From contig NZ_CP035491.1 of the NCBI RefSeq assembly GCF_004135405.1, positions 62,001 through 126,000 on the forward strand: a stretch of DNA of 64,000 nt. The letters run 5' to 3'. Positions 8,455 to 16,311 of this stretch are shown in pieces; the stretch's first letter is position 1; every line of letters starts with the position of its first letter. The stretch is from Agromyces protaetiae. GTDB lineage: Bacteria > Actinomycetota > Actinomycetes > Actinomycetales > Microbacteriaceae. The notes under the pieces were generated by a model. The model did not search any database. It worked only from the letters and a program-made list of their open reading frames with translations, and was not told where the DNA came from. The position numbers were made by a program, and so were the translations under genes.

Positions 8455-11217
8455 GTGCTGCTCGGCAGACTCGACGAGCAGAGGCTCCTCGATCGCGCGG
8501 TCGCCGAGGTTCGCTCCGGCCGCAGCCGCACGCTCGTCATCCGCGGGGAGTCGGGCGTGGGCAAGTCCGCGCTGTGCGATCTCACCGCCGAGCGGGCGAC
8601 GGCGAGCGGATGCCTCGTGGTGCGCGTGACGGGCGTGCAGTCCGAGATGGAGCTCGCCTCAGCGGCACTGCACCAGTTGTGCCTGCCGCTGCTCGGCCGC
8701 CTCGACGACCTTCCCGAACCCCAGCGCGACGCGCTCGCGACGACGTTCGGGCTCGTGCCGGGGCCGCCGCCGAACCGGTTCCTCGTGGGGCTCGGCGTGC
8801 TGAGCCTGCTCGCGGCGGCGGCCGCGGAGCATCCGCTCGTCTGCGTCGTCGACGACGCGCACTGGCTCGACCGCGCGTCGGCGCAGGCGCTCGGGTTCGT
8901 CGCGCGCCGACTCGACGCGGAAGGCGTCGGGCTGCTCTTCGCCGTGCGCACGCCGCACCGCCCGCCCGAGCTCGAGGGGCTGCCGTCGCTCGAAGTCGCG
9001 GGCCTCGCGGAGACCGACGCGGCCGCGCTCCTCGACTCGGTCGCGCACACGCCGCTCGACGCCCGGGTGCGGCGGCGGCTCCTCGCCGAGACGCGCGGGA
9101 ACCCGCTCGCGATCCTCGAGATCCCGCGGCTGCTGCGCGCCGAAGAGCTCTCGAGCGGGTACGTCCTGCCGGCCGACTACCGGCTCGCGGGCGACGTCGA
9201 GGCGGGGTTCCGCGACCGGGTGCGGGCGCTCCCGACCGACACCCGGCTCCTGCTCCTCGTCGCGGCGGCCGAGCCGTTCGGCGATCCCGTGCCGATCCGG
9301 CGGGCGGCCCTCGGACTCGGCGTCGCGCCTCGTGCGCTCGCAGCGTCGGCGCGCGAGGGGCTCAGCGAGCTCGGTCCGACGGTGCGGTTCCGGCATCCGC
9401 TCGTGCGCTCGGCCGTGTATCGGAGCGCGTCGCCCGCCGACCTCCGGCGCGTGCACGGCGCCCTCGCGGCCGCGACGGATGCCTCCACCGACCCCGACCG
9501 TCACGCGTGGCACGCCGCGCGAGCGGCGGCGGGTCCCGACGAGCAGGTCGCCGGGGCGTTGGATGCTGCGGCCGCACGTTCGCTCGTGCGCGGCGCCCCG
9601 GCCGCGGCGGCGGCGTTCCTGCGGCTCGCGATCGACCTCTCGGTCGACCCGACGGCGCGGGCGCAGCGGGCGCTCGAGGCGGCACACGCCGAAGTCGCGG
9701 GCGGCGACTTCCACGCGGCATCCGCACTGCTCGCGACCGCCCGTTCGGGGCCGCTCGACGAGCGCTCGCTGCGCCGCGCCGACGTGCTGCTCGCCCGCAT
9801 CGCATTCGCCACCGCGCGCGGCCGGAGCGCGGTCGGACCGCTCGTCGACGCCGCCGACGCGCTCGTCGCGCACGATCGCGCCGCCGCGCGCGCGACGTAC
9901 CTCGAGGCGCTCGGGGCGGCGCTCTTCGCCGGCCCCGAGTCGACTCCCGGGCCGGAGGAGATCGCCCGGCGCGCGGTCGCCGCCCTGTTCACGGGAGCTT
10001 CGCCCCCTGCTCCGACCGCGTCCGAACTCGTCCTCCAGGGGCTCGCGGAACCGCCGGGCCCCGGCCGCGACGCGCTCCTCCGCGCCTCCCTCGACGGCTA
10101 CGACGCCGAGCTCGCGGCGGGCCGCGAGTGGCTGCCCGACAACGCGTTCGCGGGTGTGACCGCGATCTGGCTGTGGGACGACGAGCGGCTCCGCCGCTTC
10201 TCGATGCATCACGCCGACGTCGTCCGCGCGTCGGGCGCGACGGGCGAACTGCCGCTCGCGCTCCTCCAGGGGGCGTTCTTCGACCTCTTCTCGGGCGATC
10301 TCGCCGCGTGCGAGCGGGCGGCCGACGAGGTCGACGCCCTCATCGAGGTGACGGGCACGCGGCTCGTGCCCTTCGGCGCGCTCGCGCTCGCAGCGATGCA
10401 GGGCGATACGGGTCGCGTGGCCGCCCTCGTCGGAGCGCACCTCGCGGGCGCGTCCGAGCGCGGCGAGGGGTCGTCGGTCGCCCTCATCCGCTGGACCGAG
10501 GCGCTCCTCGCGAACGGGCTCGGCCGGTACGCCGACGCGCTCGCCCCCGCGCAGCAGGCGGCGGGCCTCCTCCAGCCCCTCGACGCGGCCGCCGAGTGGG
10601 CGCTCGCCGAACTCGTCGAGGCCGCCGCCCGCACGGGTGCGCTCGCCATCGCGCGCGACGCCGAGGCGAGACTCGCCGTGCTCGCCGCAGCGGCAGGCAC
10701 CGATTGGGGGCTCGGCGTCGCCGCGCGCTCGCGCGCCTTCGTCGTCGAGGGCGTCGCCGCCGAGTCGGCGCACCGCGAGGCGATCGCCCGGCTCTCCCGC
10801 ACGTGCATGCGCATCGACCTCGCCCGCGCCCGGCTCGTGTTCGGCGAGTGGCTGCGGCGCGAGCACCGGACGCGCGAAGCGCGGGACGAGCTCGGGGCGG
10901 CGTTCGACGCGTTCGCCGAGGCGGGTGCGGACGGGTTCGCGGCGCGCGCGGAGCGCGAGTTGCGGGCGGCCGGCGCGTCGGCCCGGGTGCAGCACGCGCG
11001 CGACCGGGCGAGCGAGCGCGGCGGGCCGACGCTCACGCCGCAGGAGGAGCAGATCGCCCGGCTCGCGAGCGGCGGGCTCTCGAACCCCGAGATCGCGGGT
11101 CGGCTGTTCCTTTCGACGCGCACGGTCGAGTACCACTTGCACAAGGTGTTCGCGAAGCTCGCCGTCTCGTCGCGGCACCAACTCGCCGGAGCGCTGCCCG
11201 ACACCACTATCGTGTGA
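8455..11217 (+). CDS. Large ATP-binding LuxR-family (LAL type) transcriptional regulator
   Basis: This 920-residue regulator has an N-terminal STAND/AAA-type ATPase domain and a C-terminal LuxR helix-turn-helix, the layout of LAL (MalT-like) activators. Walker A is GESGVGKS at residues 31-38. A Walker B-like VVDDAHWLD has its Asp pair at 133-134, and winged-helix-like and helical (TPR-like) segments fill residues 250-840. The HTH is near 860-915 (LSNPEIAGRLFLSTRTVEYH). Such proteins switch on target genes when nucleotide and ligand are bound. The stop is only 13 bases before the DyP peroxidase gene, so it is probably co-transcribed with the peroxidase/encapsulin pair and may control it. The GTG start sits directly behind a leaderless-type -10 element. 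Confidence 0.9.
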   Translation: MLLGRLDEQRLLDRAVAEVRSGRSRTLVIRGESGVGKSALCDLTAERATASGCLVVRVTGVQSEMELASAALHQLCLPLLGRLDDLPEPQRDALATTFGLVPGPPPNRFLVGLGVLSLLAAAAAEHPLVCVVDDAHWLDRASAQALGFVARRLDAEGVGLLFAVRTPHRPPELEGLPSLEVAGLAETDAAALLDSVAHTPLDARVRRRLLAETRGNPLAILEIPRLLRAEELSSGYVLPADYRLAGDVEAGFRDRVRALPTDTRLLLLVAAAEPFGDPVPIRRAALGLGVAPRALAASAREGLSELGPTVRFRHPLVRSAVYRSASPADLRRVHGALAAATDASTDPDRHAWHAARAAAGPDEQVAGALDAAAARSLVRGAPAAAAAFLRLAIDLSVDPTARAQRALEAAHAEVAGGDFHAASALLATARSGPLDERSLRRADVLLARIAFATARGRSAVGPLVDAADALVAHDRAAARATYLEALGAALFAGPESTPGPEEIARRAVAALFTGASPPAPTASELVLQGLAEPPGPGRDALLRASLDGYDAELAAGREWLPDNAFAGVTAIWLWDDERLRRFSMHHADVVRASGATGELPLALLQGAFFDLFSGDLAACERAADEVDALIEVTGTRLVPFGALALAAMQGDTGRVAALVGAHLAGASERGEGSSVALIRWTEALLANGLGRYADALAPAQQAAGLLQPLDAAAEWALAELVEAAARTGALAIARDAEARLAVLAAAAGTDWGLGVAARSRAFVVEGVAAESAHREAIARLSRTCMRIDLARARLVFGEWLRREHRTREARDELGAAFDAFAEAGADGFAARAERELRAAGASARVQHARDRASERGGPTLTPQEEQIARLASGGLSNPEIAGRLFLSTRTVEYHLHKVFAKLAVSSRHQLAGALPDTTIV

Positions 11218-11230
11218 TCGGGGGTTGAGG

Positions 11231-12298
11231 ATGTCTCAGGGCGACCGGGTACCGATCGACGCACAGCAGGTCGACGCGCCGCTTTCGCGGTTCGCGATCT
11301 TCCTCGTGGTGACCGCGAGGGCCGGTGACGACGCACTCGACACCGTGCGCGACGTCGTGTCGGGCATCGACGACCTCGTGAAGACGGTCGGGTTCCGAGA
11401 CCTCGGCGGCAAGCTGTCGTGCGTCGTCGGCATCGGGCGCGCGCTGTGGGACCGCCTCTCGCCCGGGCGTCGGCCGATCGAGCTGCACGCGTTCCCGCCC
11501 GTCCGGGGCGACGTCCACACTGCGCCCTCGACGCCCGGCGATCTGCTCTTCCACATCCGCGCCGAACGGCAGGACCTGTGCTTCGAGTTCGAACGCCTCC
11601 TGCTCGACTCGCTCGGCGACGCCGTCGCGGTCGTCGACGAGACGCACGGGTTCCGCTACTTCGACGCGCGCGACCTCCTGGGCTTCGTCGACGGCACGGC
11701 GAACCCCATCGGTGCCGACCTGCCCGAAGCATCCCTCATCGGCGACGAGGACCCCGACTTCGCGGGCGGCAGCTACGTCGTCGTGCAGAAGTACCTCCAC
11801 GACCTCGATGCGTGGGCGAAGCTCACGACCGAGGAGCAGGAGGCCGTCATCGGCCGCACGAAAGCCGACAACGTCGAGCTCGACGACGGGCCGGGCCCGC
11901 AGTTCGCCCACAAGACGCTCGCGACGATCACCGACGCCGACGGCACCGAGTTCGACATCCTGCGCGACAACATGCCGTTCGGCAGGCCCGGACAGGGCGA
12001 GTTCGGCACCTACTTCATCGGCTACTCACGTCGGCTCTGGGTCATCCAGCTCATGATCAAACGCATGTTCGTGGGCGACCCGCCCGGCTACTACGACCGC
12101 ATCCTCGACGTCTCGCACGCCGTCACGGGCACGACGTTCTTCGTGCCGAGCAATCCCGTCCTGCAGGCACTCGGCGACGACGAAGTCGTCGCCGCCACGG
12201 AGCATCCGGATGTCTCGCCCGACGCGCCTGCCGTCGGCGCATCCCTCGGAATCGGGTCGCTGCGCGACCGCGCGCCACGGAAGGAACCGCAACCATGA
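11231..12298 (+). CDS. DyP-type heme peroxidase (class B), encapsulin cargo
   Basis: This 355-residue dye-decolorising peroxidase oxidises aromatic substrates with hydrogen peroxide using b-type heme. The class signature GFVDGTANP places the catalytic Asp at residue 154. The proximal heme ligand is His227 (FAHKT) and the distal Arg is 245, followed by Asn247 (ILRDNMPFG). The spacing is what class B enzymes such as rhodococcal DypB show. The C-terminus carries a cargo-loading peptide, LGIGSL at residues 339-344, after a Pro/Ala-rich linker; it docks the enzyme inside encapsulin shells. The start codon follows the LuxR regulator stop by 13 bases, and the stop overlaps the encapsulin start (ATGA). 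No Tat or Sec signal is present, so it acts in the cytoplasm inside the shell. Confidence 0.96.
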   Translation: MSQGDRVPIDAQQVDAPLSRFAIFLVVTARAGDDALDTVRDVVSGIDDLVKTVGFRDLGGKLSCVVGIGRALWDRLSPGRRPIELHAFPPVRGDVHTAPSTPGDLLFHIRAERQDLCFEFERLLLDSLGDAVAVVDETHGFRYFDARDLLGFVDGTANPIGADLPEASLIGDEDPDFAGGSYVVVQKYLHDLDAWAKLTTEEQEAVIGRTKADNVELDDGPGPQFAHKTLATITDADGTEFDILRDNMPFGRPGQGEFGTYFIGYSRRLWVIQLMIKRMFVGDPPGYYDRILDVSHAVTGTTFFVPSNPVLQALGDDEVVAATEHPDVSPDAPAVGASLGIGSLRDRAPRKEPQP

Positions 12299-13104
12299 CC
12301 GACCACCTGCTGCGCCGCCTCGCGCCCATCACGAGCGACGCCTGGGACCTCCTCGACGACGAGGCGAAGGACCGCCTGCCCGTCGCCCTGGGCGCCCGCA
12401 AGCTCGTCGACTTCGTCGGGCCGAAGGGGTGGGAGCATTCGGCGACGAACCTCGGCCGCGTGGGCCCCGTCGTCTCGGCGCCCGCCGACCGGGTCATCGC
12501 CCGCGCCCGCAGGGTGCTGCCGCTCGCGGAGGTGCGGGCCGACTTCACGCTCGTGCGCGAAGAGCTCGTCGACGCGAGCCGCGGCGCCGCCGACGTCGAC
12601 CTCGGCCCCCTCGACGACGCCGCGCACGCGATCGCCGCCGTCGAGAACGCCGCCGTGTTCGCCGGGTGGGAGGAGCTCGGCATCGTCGGCATCGTGCCGT
12701 CGTCGCCGCACGCCCCCATCCGCCACGACGCGGGCACGTCGAGCTACGACGACCTCGTGGCGTCCGCGATCGCGACCCTCAAGCACTCGGGCATCGGCGG
12801 GCCGTACGCGCTCGCGCTCGGCCCCGACGACTGGACCGCCGTCGTCGAGGCGAACGAGGCGGGCGGCTACCCGCTCATCCGACACTTGCGCGACCTGCTC
12901 GGCGGGCCGATCGAGTGGGTGCCCGGGCTCGAGGGCGGCGTCGTCCTGAGCCAGCGCGGCGGCGACTACGTGCTCGAGGTCGGCGAGGACCTCTCGATCG
13001 GGTATGCGAGCCACACCGCGGAGACCGTCGACCTGTACTTCGAGGAGAGCTTCAGCTTCCGCGTGGCGACGCCCGAAGCGGCGGTCGCGATCTTCCTCGT
13101 GTGA
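12295..13104 (+). CDS. Family 1 encapsulin shell protein
   Basis: This 269-residue protein is the HK97-fold shell protein of an encapsulin nanocompartment (linocin M18-like). Recognisable parts are the N-terminal helix region LLRRLAPITSDAWDLLDDEA and the segment ARKLVDFVGPKGWEHS. The YDDLVASAIATLK helix and the C-terminal strand region with SIGYASHTAETVDLYFEESF are also recognisable. The length is standard for family 1 (about 265-270). The ATG overlaps the peroxidase stop by four bases, so translation is coupled and cargo and shell are made together. In known systems 60 (T=1) subunits form a shell with small pores, and the DyP enzyme is held inside by its C-terminal peptide. Peroxide defence is the usual inferred role. 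Confidence 0.96.
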   Translation: MTDHLLRRLAPITSDAWDLLDDEAKDRLPVALGARKLVDFVGPKGWEHSATNLGRVGPVVSAPADRVIARARRVLPLAEVRADFTLVREELVDASRGAADVDLGPLDDAAHAIAAVENAAVFAGWEELGIVGIVPSSPHAPIRHDAGTSSYDDLVASAIATLKHSGIGGPYALALGPDDWTAVVEANEAGGYPLIRHLRDLLGGPIEWVPGLEGGVVLSQRGGDYVLEVGEDLSIGYASHTAETVDLYFEESFSFRVATPEAAVAIFLV

Positions 13105-13112
13105 CGGGGGGA

Positions 13113-13949
13113 TTACTCCGCGGCTGCGCGACGACGGCGCACGACGCCGGCGCCGACGAGCGCGAAGCCCGCGACGAGCGCCGCGAGGCCGACGAGGCCC
13201 TGCGTGCCTTCGAAGCCCGTCTCGGCGAGCTCGTCCTTCGCGGCCTCGGTCTCGACCGCGGCGGTCTCACCGGTCGCGGCGGGCTGGTCCTGCGGAGCCG
13301 CCGACACGGGAACATCGGCGCCGAACGTGTACGCGCAGCCGTCGACCGAGATCGACGAGATCGTGCCGTCGCCCGTGATGCCCGAACCCAGCGAGTAGCC
13401 GAACGCGAGGACCTGCGCGTTCTCGTACGCTGCGGTCCACTCGGCGAACGAGCCCTGGTTGGGGTAGCCGCCGCCGCCGGGCGCGTGCGGTGCCGCCGGG
13501 ATCGAGACCCACGTGCCGCCGGCCGGCACCGAGAGCCAGATGTTGCCGCTGTAGACGGGCTCGATCACGAGCGTGCCGTCGGCGGTGCCGTCGCCGTCGA
13601 GGTCGACGACGAGCTGTCCGCCGGGTGCCGGGGTCGTGCCGGTCCAGTCGAGGGCGAAGTCGGTCGCGTTCGCGAGCGGCATCGCCGGGGTGAGCTCGTA
13701 GTACCCCGCGGCCTTGCGGTGACCGGTCGCGTCGGTCCACACGTGAAGGAGGTCGTCGCCCTCCTGCTCGACGATCTCGTTGTGGCCGGTGCCGTCTTCC
13801 GACGTCGAGGAGAGATCCCAGTCGGCGAGGGTCGTGTAGACCTCGCACCCGGTCTCTTCGGCGTTGGCGGGGGCGGCGACGACGCCGGCGAGGGCGACGC
13901 CGCCCACGAGACCGGCGGCGGCGAACCGGGTGGCGATCTTCTTCAACAT
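13113..13949 (-). CDS. Sortase-anchored surface protein with LAETG motif
   Basis: This 278-residue exported protein has an N-terminal signal peptide (Lys-Lys, hydrophobic core, likely cut after ANA near residue 30). It has a beta-rich extracellular domain containing a Gly/Asp calcium-loop-like stretch (VDLDGDGTADG) and an Ala/Glu-rich spacer. The C-terminal sorting signal is LAETG at 241-245, followed by a membrane helix and the RRRR tail. A class E-type sortase would cleave between Thr and Gly and attach it to the cell wall. The extracellular domain contains only two or three Cys and no recognised enzyme motif; the binding or structural role is unknown. The ATG has an AGGAG site directly upstream. 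The leader of this gene holds several hairpins (see 13973-14078). It is convergent with the encapsulin gene. Confidence 0.88.
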   Translation of the reverse strand: MLKKIATRFAAAGLVGGVALAGVVAAPANAEETGCEVYTTLADWDLSSTSEDGTGHNEIVEQEGDDLLHVWTDATGHRKAAGYYELTPAMPLANATDFALDWTGTTPAPGGQLVVDLDGDGTADGTLVIEPVYSGNIWLSVPAGGTWVSIPAAPHAPGGGGYPNQGSFAEWTAAYENAQVLAFGYSLGSGITGDGTISSISVDGCAYTFGADVPVSAAPQDQPAATGETAAVETEAAKDELAETGFEGTQGLVGLAALVAGFALVGAGVVRRRRAAAE

Positions 13950-13972
13950 GACTCCTGAGTGAAGGGGGTCGA

Positions 13973-14078
13973 CGCGTGGCGGATCCACGCGCCGTCGGCA
14001 GAGGTGACCGGCCTTCGCTGGGCTCGCGAAGGCCGGTCGGGGTTCGATGCTTCCGCATCGATCGGGTTCCTATGAACC
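13973..14078 (-). promoter_or_regulatory. Cluster of four hairpins in the surface-protein leader
   Basis: Four perfect inverted repeats lie in a row, 24-129 bases upstream of the surface protein start. They are a 7-bp stem (13973-13979 with 13985-13991), a 13-bp stem with 7-base loop (14006-14018 with 14026-14038), a 6-bp stem (14045-14050 with 14055-14060) and a 5-bp stem (14065-14069 with 14074-14078). No gene ends here and no T-run follows, so a simple terminator is unlikely. A structured 5' leader (attenuator or ligand-sensing RNA) or a multi-site operator is possible. Confidence 0.5.
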
Positions 14079-14154
14079 TAGACGGACGGCGGGCCCCGAG
14101 AACGCCGGGACCGGTTCCAGACCTGGCCCCAATACGGGGCACGCGCTCCGTGTT

Positions 14155-14170
14155 CCGCGGAATTCCGCGG
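14155..14170. promoter_or_regulatory. Perfect 16-base palindrome, operator candidate
   Basis: CCGCGGAATTCCGCGG is exactly self-complementary and sits midway between two divergent genes. It is a candidate dimer-binding site; the regulator is unknown. Confidence 0.4.
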
Positions 14171-14290
14171 CGCACGAGGCATCCGATTTCGACCTGTTGC
14201 GAATAGAACGAACACTTCCGCACCCTGTGGCGCCGCTATCGAGTCGCCTGGAGTTCACCCGGAGCGGGCCCCGGGCGCCGCTCGTCGCCC

Positions 14291-14303
14291 TACGCTGGGA
14301 GGC
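14291..14303 (+). promoter_or_regulatory. Likely -10 element of a leaderless promoter
   Basis: TACGCT at 14291-14296 plus seven bases leads straight to the ATG at 14304. The seven bases (GGGAGGC) could also serve as a ribosome binding site if transcription starts further upstream. Confidence 0.45.
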
Positions 14304-15020
14304 ATGCTGGTGATCAGCTACAACCTCCGCAAACACCGCGCGATCAGTGAGCTCGCGGCGCTCGACGAGCGCCACGAGCCCGACGTGCTGTGCCTGCAGG
14401 AGTGCGACACGACCGACCTCGCCGAGCACGTCGGCCGGCTGCAGCTCGCGCACTCGACGACCGGCAATCGCCTCGGCCTCGCGATGTACTACCGCGCCGA
14501 CCGGTACGAGCCTCGTGACATCAAGGCGTTCGCGCTCAAGAAGTCGCTCCACGATCGCGTGCTGCGCCCCGCGCACGAGCGCCTCCTCGGCGCGCGCCTC
14601 ATCGACCTCCAGCACGACCGGCGCGAGTTCATCGTCGCGTCCTTCCACGCGGCCCCGCTCACGGCGCTCAACTCGCTCCGCCGCCACCAGATCAGGTCGG
14701 CGCTCGGCGAGCTGCAGTTCCTCGGACCGGGCCTTCCGACCCTCATGGTCGGCGACTACAACTACCCCGTGTTCAAGACGAACCTCGCCGAGAAGGTCCA
14801 GGCCGCGGGCTATGAGCTGACCCTCAGCGACAGCCGCACCTACACGCGGTACAAGTTCTTCCGCGGGCACTTCGACCTCGCCACGAGCGCCGGCCTCGAC
14901 ATGCGGAGCGTGCGCACGCTCCCGCGCGGGTCGAGCGACCACCTGCCGATCCTCGTCGACGCGCACTACCACCAAGACCATCTGCTGCCGGTGCCCGAGG
15001 GCATCGACGCGGTCATCTGA
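14304..15020 (+). CDS. Endonuclease/exonuclease/phosphatase-fold hydrolase
   Basis: This 238-residue protein shows the DNase I-like metal-dependent phosphodiesterase fold. Visible signatures are the N-terminal strand SYNLRKHR with the conserved Asn and the metal-binding Glu in LCLQECD. The His-containing SFHAAPL segment, the Asp-Asn pair in MVGDYNYPV and the terminal SSDHLPI with the catalytic Asp-His are also present. The family includes nucleases, phospholipid and inositol phosphatases and sphingomyelinases; nothing in the sequence selects one. There is no signal peptide, so it is cytoplasmic, unlike many secreted members. It stands alone between a divergent surface protein and a convergent NYN-type gene. 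Confidence 0.85.
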   Translation: MLVISYNLRKHRAISELAALDERHEPDVLCLQECDTTDLAEHVGRLQLAHSTTGNRLGLAMYYRADRYEPRDIKAFALKKSLHDRVLRPAHERLLGARLIDLQHDRREFIVASFHAAPLTALNSLRRHQIRSALGELQFLGPGLPTLMVGDYNYPVFKTNLAEKVQAAGYELTLSDSRTYTRYKFFRGHFDLATSAGLDMRSVRTLPRGSSDHLPILVDAHYHQDHLLPVPEGIDAVI

Positions 15021-15026
15021 GCGCGG

Positions 15027-15479
15027 TCAGCGCCCGAGCAGGTCGTTGAGCCACCCCGGCCCGGCGACGCGCACGTCGCTCGGGAGCCGGGCGCGAAGGC
15101 CGCGGTCGGCGGTCACGACGAGCAGATCGGCACCGGATCTCTCGGGCGATCCGGATGTCTCGGGCGATCCGGATGTCTCGGCGCGCACCCGCTCGACGAT
15201 CGCCGTGTCTCCGTCTGCGGCCGCGCGGACGACCTCGAACCGATCGGGATCGACGCCGTCCGGAGCATCCGCCCGCTTCGCCTGCCCTTCGACGACGGCG
15301 ACGATCCGCGCGATCTCCACGTCCTCGCCATCGGGCCCGGCGACCGTCCGCCCGACGAAGGATGCGAGCCGTGCGAGCAGCCGTTCGGCAGCGCCGGCCC
15401 GGTCGCGCCACCACCCGTCGGGACGAGATCCGACGACGTTCGCGACGTCGACGACGAGGATCACGGCTGGTTCCGGCAT
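15027..15479 (-). CDS. NYN/PIN-like small protein (possible RNase)
   Basis: This 150-residue protein starts with the strand ILVVDVANVVGSRPDGWW and ends with a VVTADRGL strand. That is the arrangement of acidic-site NYN/PIN-like nucleases (first Asp near residue 10, later Asp in TADRGL). Database names for close relatives often read NTP pyrophosphohydrolase, which the motifs do not support. The function is therefore a possible metal-dependent RNase, not proven. Residues near 100-115 contain a tandem Ser-Gly-Ser-Pro-Glu-Thr repeat encoded by an 18-bp DNA repeat (15140-15175), probably a flexible loop. The ATG at 15479 has a leaderless-type -10 element (TACCAT) six bases upstream. Confidence 0.7.
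   Translation of the reverse strand: MPEPAVILVVDVANVVGSRPDGWWRDRAGAAERLLARLASFVGRTVAGPDGEDVEIARIVAVVEGQAKRADAPDGVDPDRFEVVRAAADGDTAIVERVRAETSGSPETSGSPERSGADLLVVTADRGLRARLPSDVRVAGPGWLNDLLGR
15140..15175. repeat. Tandem 18-bp repeat, two copies
   Basis: Two exact copies of an 18-bp unit (15140-15157 and 15158-15175) start with TCTCGGGCGATCC and are followed by a partial third. They lie in frame inside the NYN-like gene and encode a repeated six-residue motif, so copy number can change without breaking the frame. Confidence 0.85.
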
Positions 15480-15485
15480 CGACGG

Positions 15486-15491
15486 ATGGTA
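15486..15491 (-). promoter_or_regulatory. Likely -10 element of a leaderless promoter
   Basis: On the minus strand TACCAT is followed by six bases (CCGTCG) and the ATG of the NYN-like gene. The divergent gene at 15534 has a similar CATTCT element at 15522-15527, also six bases before its start. Confidence 0.45.
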
Positions 15492-15533
15492 GCAATCATT
15501 GTGCTCGGCCCGCTCTCGCGGCATTCTGAGTCC

Positions 15534-15941
15534 ATGAGCGACCGTGCGGAGTTCTTGGACTGGTTGAACGGCGAATACACCGAAGGCGAGCGGGCCCTCT
15601 TCAACGGCGACGACGGGCCGCGCCGCAACACGTGGGCGCGATCGGAGCCCGTGAGCGTCCTCGGAGCGTGGCGGAACGCCGTCGGCCGCGAGGACCTCAT
15701 CGAGGCGTTCGTCGATCTCGCGCAGAGTTTCTCGGACTGTACCGAGTACGGCCTCGACCTCATCTCGCTCGACGTCGTCGGCGACCTCGCCTACACGGTC
15801 GGGTACGAGCGCGTGTCGACGTCGGTCGACGGCAAGCCGCGCACGTTCACGCTGCGGTCGACGCAGGTGTACCGGCGCGACGCCGACGGCTGGCGCGTCG
15901 TGCACCGGCACGCCGACAGCGTGCCGTCGCCCGCCGAGTAG
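15534..15941 (+). CDS. SnoaL/NTF2-like protein
   Basis: This 135-residue protein has the alpha+beta barrel pattern of the NTF2/SnoaL/DUF4440 group. It has N-terminal helices, then strands with RNTWARSEPVSVLGAW, a strand pair DLAYTVGYERVSTSVDG and the final DGWRVVHRHADSV strand, which is typical of the DUF4440 branch. Members are cyclases, isomerases or simple ligand-binding proteins, and no catalytic residues can be assigned. The ATG at 15534 was preferred over 15486 because the longer form would overlap the divergent promoter. A CATTCT element six bases upstream suggests leaderless expression. Confidence 0.75.
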   Translation: MSDRAEFLDWLNGEYTEGERALFNGDDGPRRNTWARSEPVSVLGAWRNAVGREDLIEAFVDLAQSFSDCTEYGLDLISLDVVGDLAYTVGYERVSTSVDGKPRTFTLRSTQVYRRDADGWRVVHRHADSVPSPAE

Positions 15942-15959
15942 CGTTCGAGCGCGCCGCGC

Positions 15960-16130
15960 TCAGTAGTCCACGTGCTTCTCCTGGAGCACGTGGAGCTTGT
16001 CCTCGTCGTCCTGCCACGCCTGCAGCGCGTCGGTGAGCTGGCGGGCCAGCCAGTCGGCGTCTGCCTCGTCGGCGAACCCGCCGGAAAGCTGGGTCAGCCG
16101 TTCGGTCGCGGTGCCACGCAGATCGTCCAT
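15960..16130 (-). CDS. Small acidic protein, 56 aa, unknown function
   Basis: The ATG at 16130 follows an excellent purine-rich site (GGGGAGGGTGACG). The predicted product is acidic and helical, with a DADWLARQLTDALQAWQDDE segment, and has no signal or membrane part. It may be a small adaptor or a remnant. A longer reading from 16379 is rejected because of its poor composition and lack of a binding site. Function is not recognised. Confidence 0.5.
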   Translation of the reverse strand: MDDLRGTATERLTQLSGGFADEADADWLARQLTDALQAWQDDEDKLHVLQEKHVDY

Positions 16131-16182
16131 CGTCACCCTCCCCGTTTCGAGGGTCATCCTGCCATTCGCACGCGCGCGCGTC

Positions 16183-16224
16183 GATGCCTCGGTGCGGATG
16201 CCTCGGTGCGGATCCCTCGGTGCG
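16183..16224. repeat. Tandem 14-bp repeat, three copies
   Basis: Three consecutive 14-bp units read GATGCCTCGGTGCG, with one base changed in the third. They lie in the intergenic stretch upstream of the methyltransferase gene. The unit contains the GGATGCC-type motif common in this genome. It could affect the promoter spacing of either flanking gene. Confidence 0.85.
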
Positions 16225-16311
16225 GATCTCCGTGCTGCGCACGGATGTGCACGCTCGGCGGCAGGAGCACGCTGATCTTCGTCATCGAGTACACGGACGA
16301 AGGAGATCGAG

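Larger units (their letters stand above)
13950..14303. other. 354-base divergent intergenic region, rich in inverted repeats
   Basis: No gene is supported here. The left third is the leader of the surface protein gene and holds four successive hairpins. The middle contains a perfect 16-base palindrome at 14155-14170. The right end carries the promoter of the phosphodiesterase-fold gene at 14304. A rightward open frame from 14047 is short, lacks a binding site and shows no protein-like composition. Confidence 0.6.

Noticed and set aside
8659-11181. Leftward frame opposite the large LuxR-type regulator
   Set aside because: Shadow frame with Arg/Glu-rich composition, no supporting motif.
14006-14038. 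13-bp hairpin as intrinsic terminator
   Set aside because: No gene ends nearby on either strand and no T-run follows; a leader structure or operator fits better.
16183-16224. CRISPR array
   Set aside because: Three direct 14-bp units without spacers and no cas genes; a simple tandem repeat.
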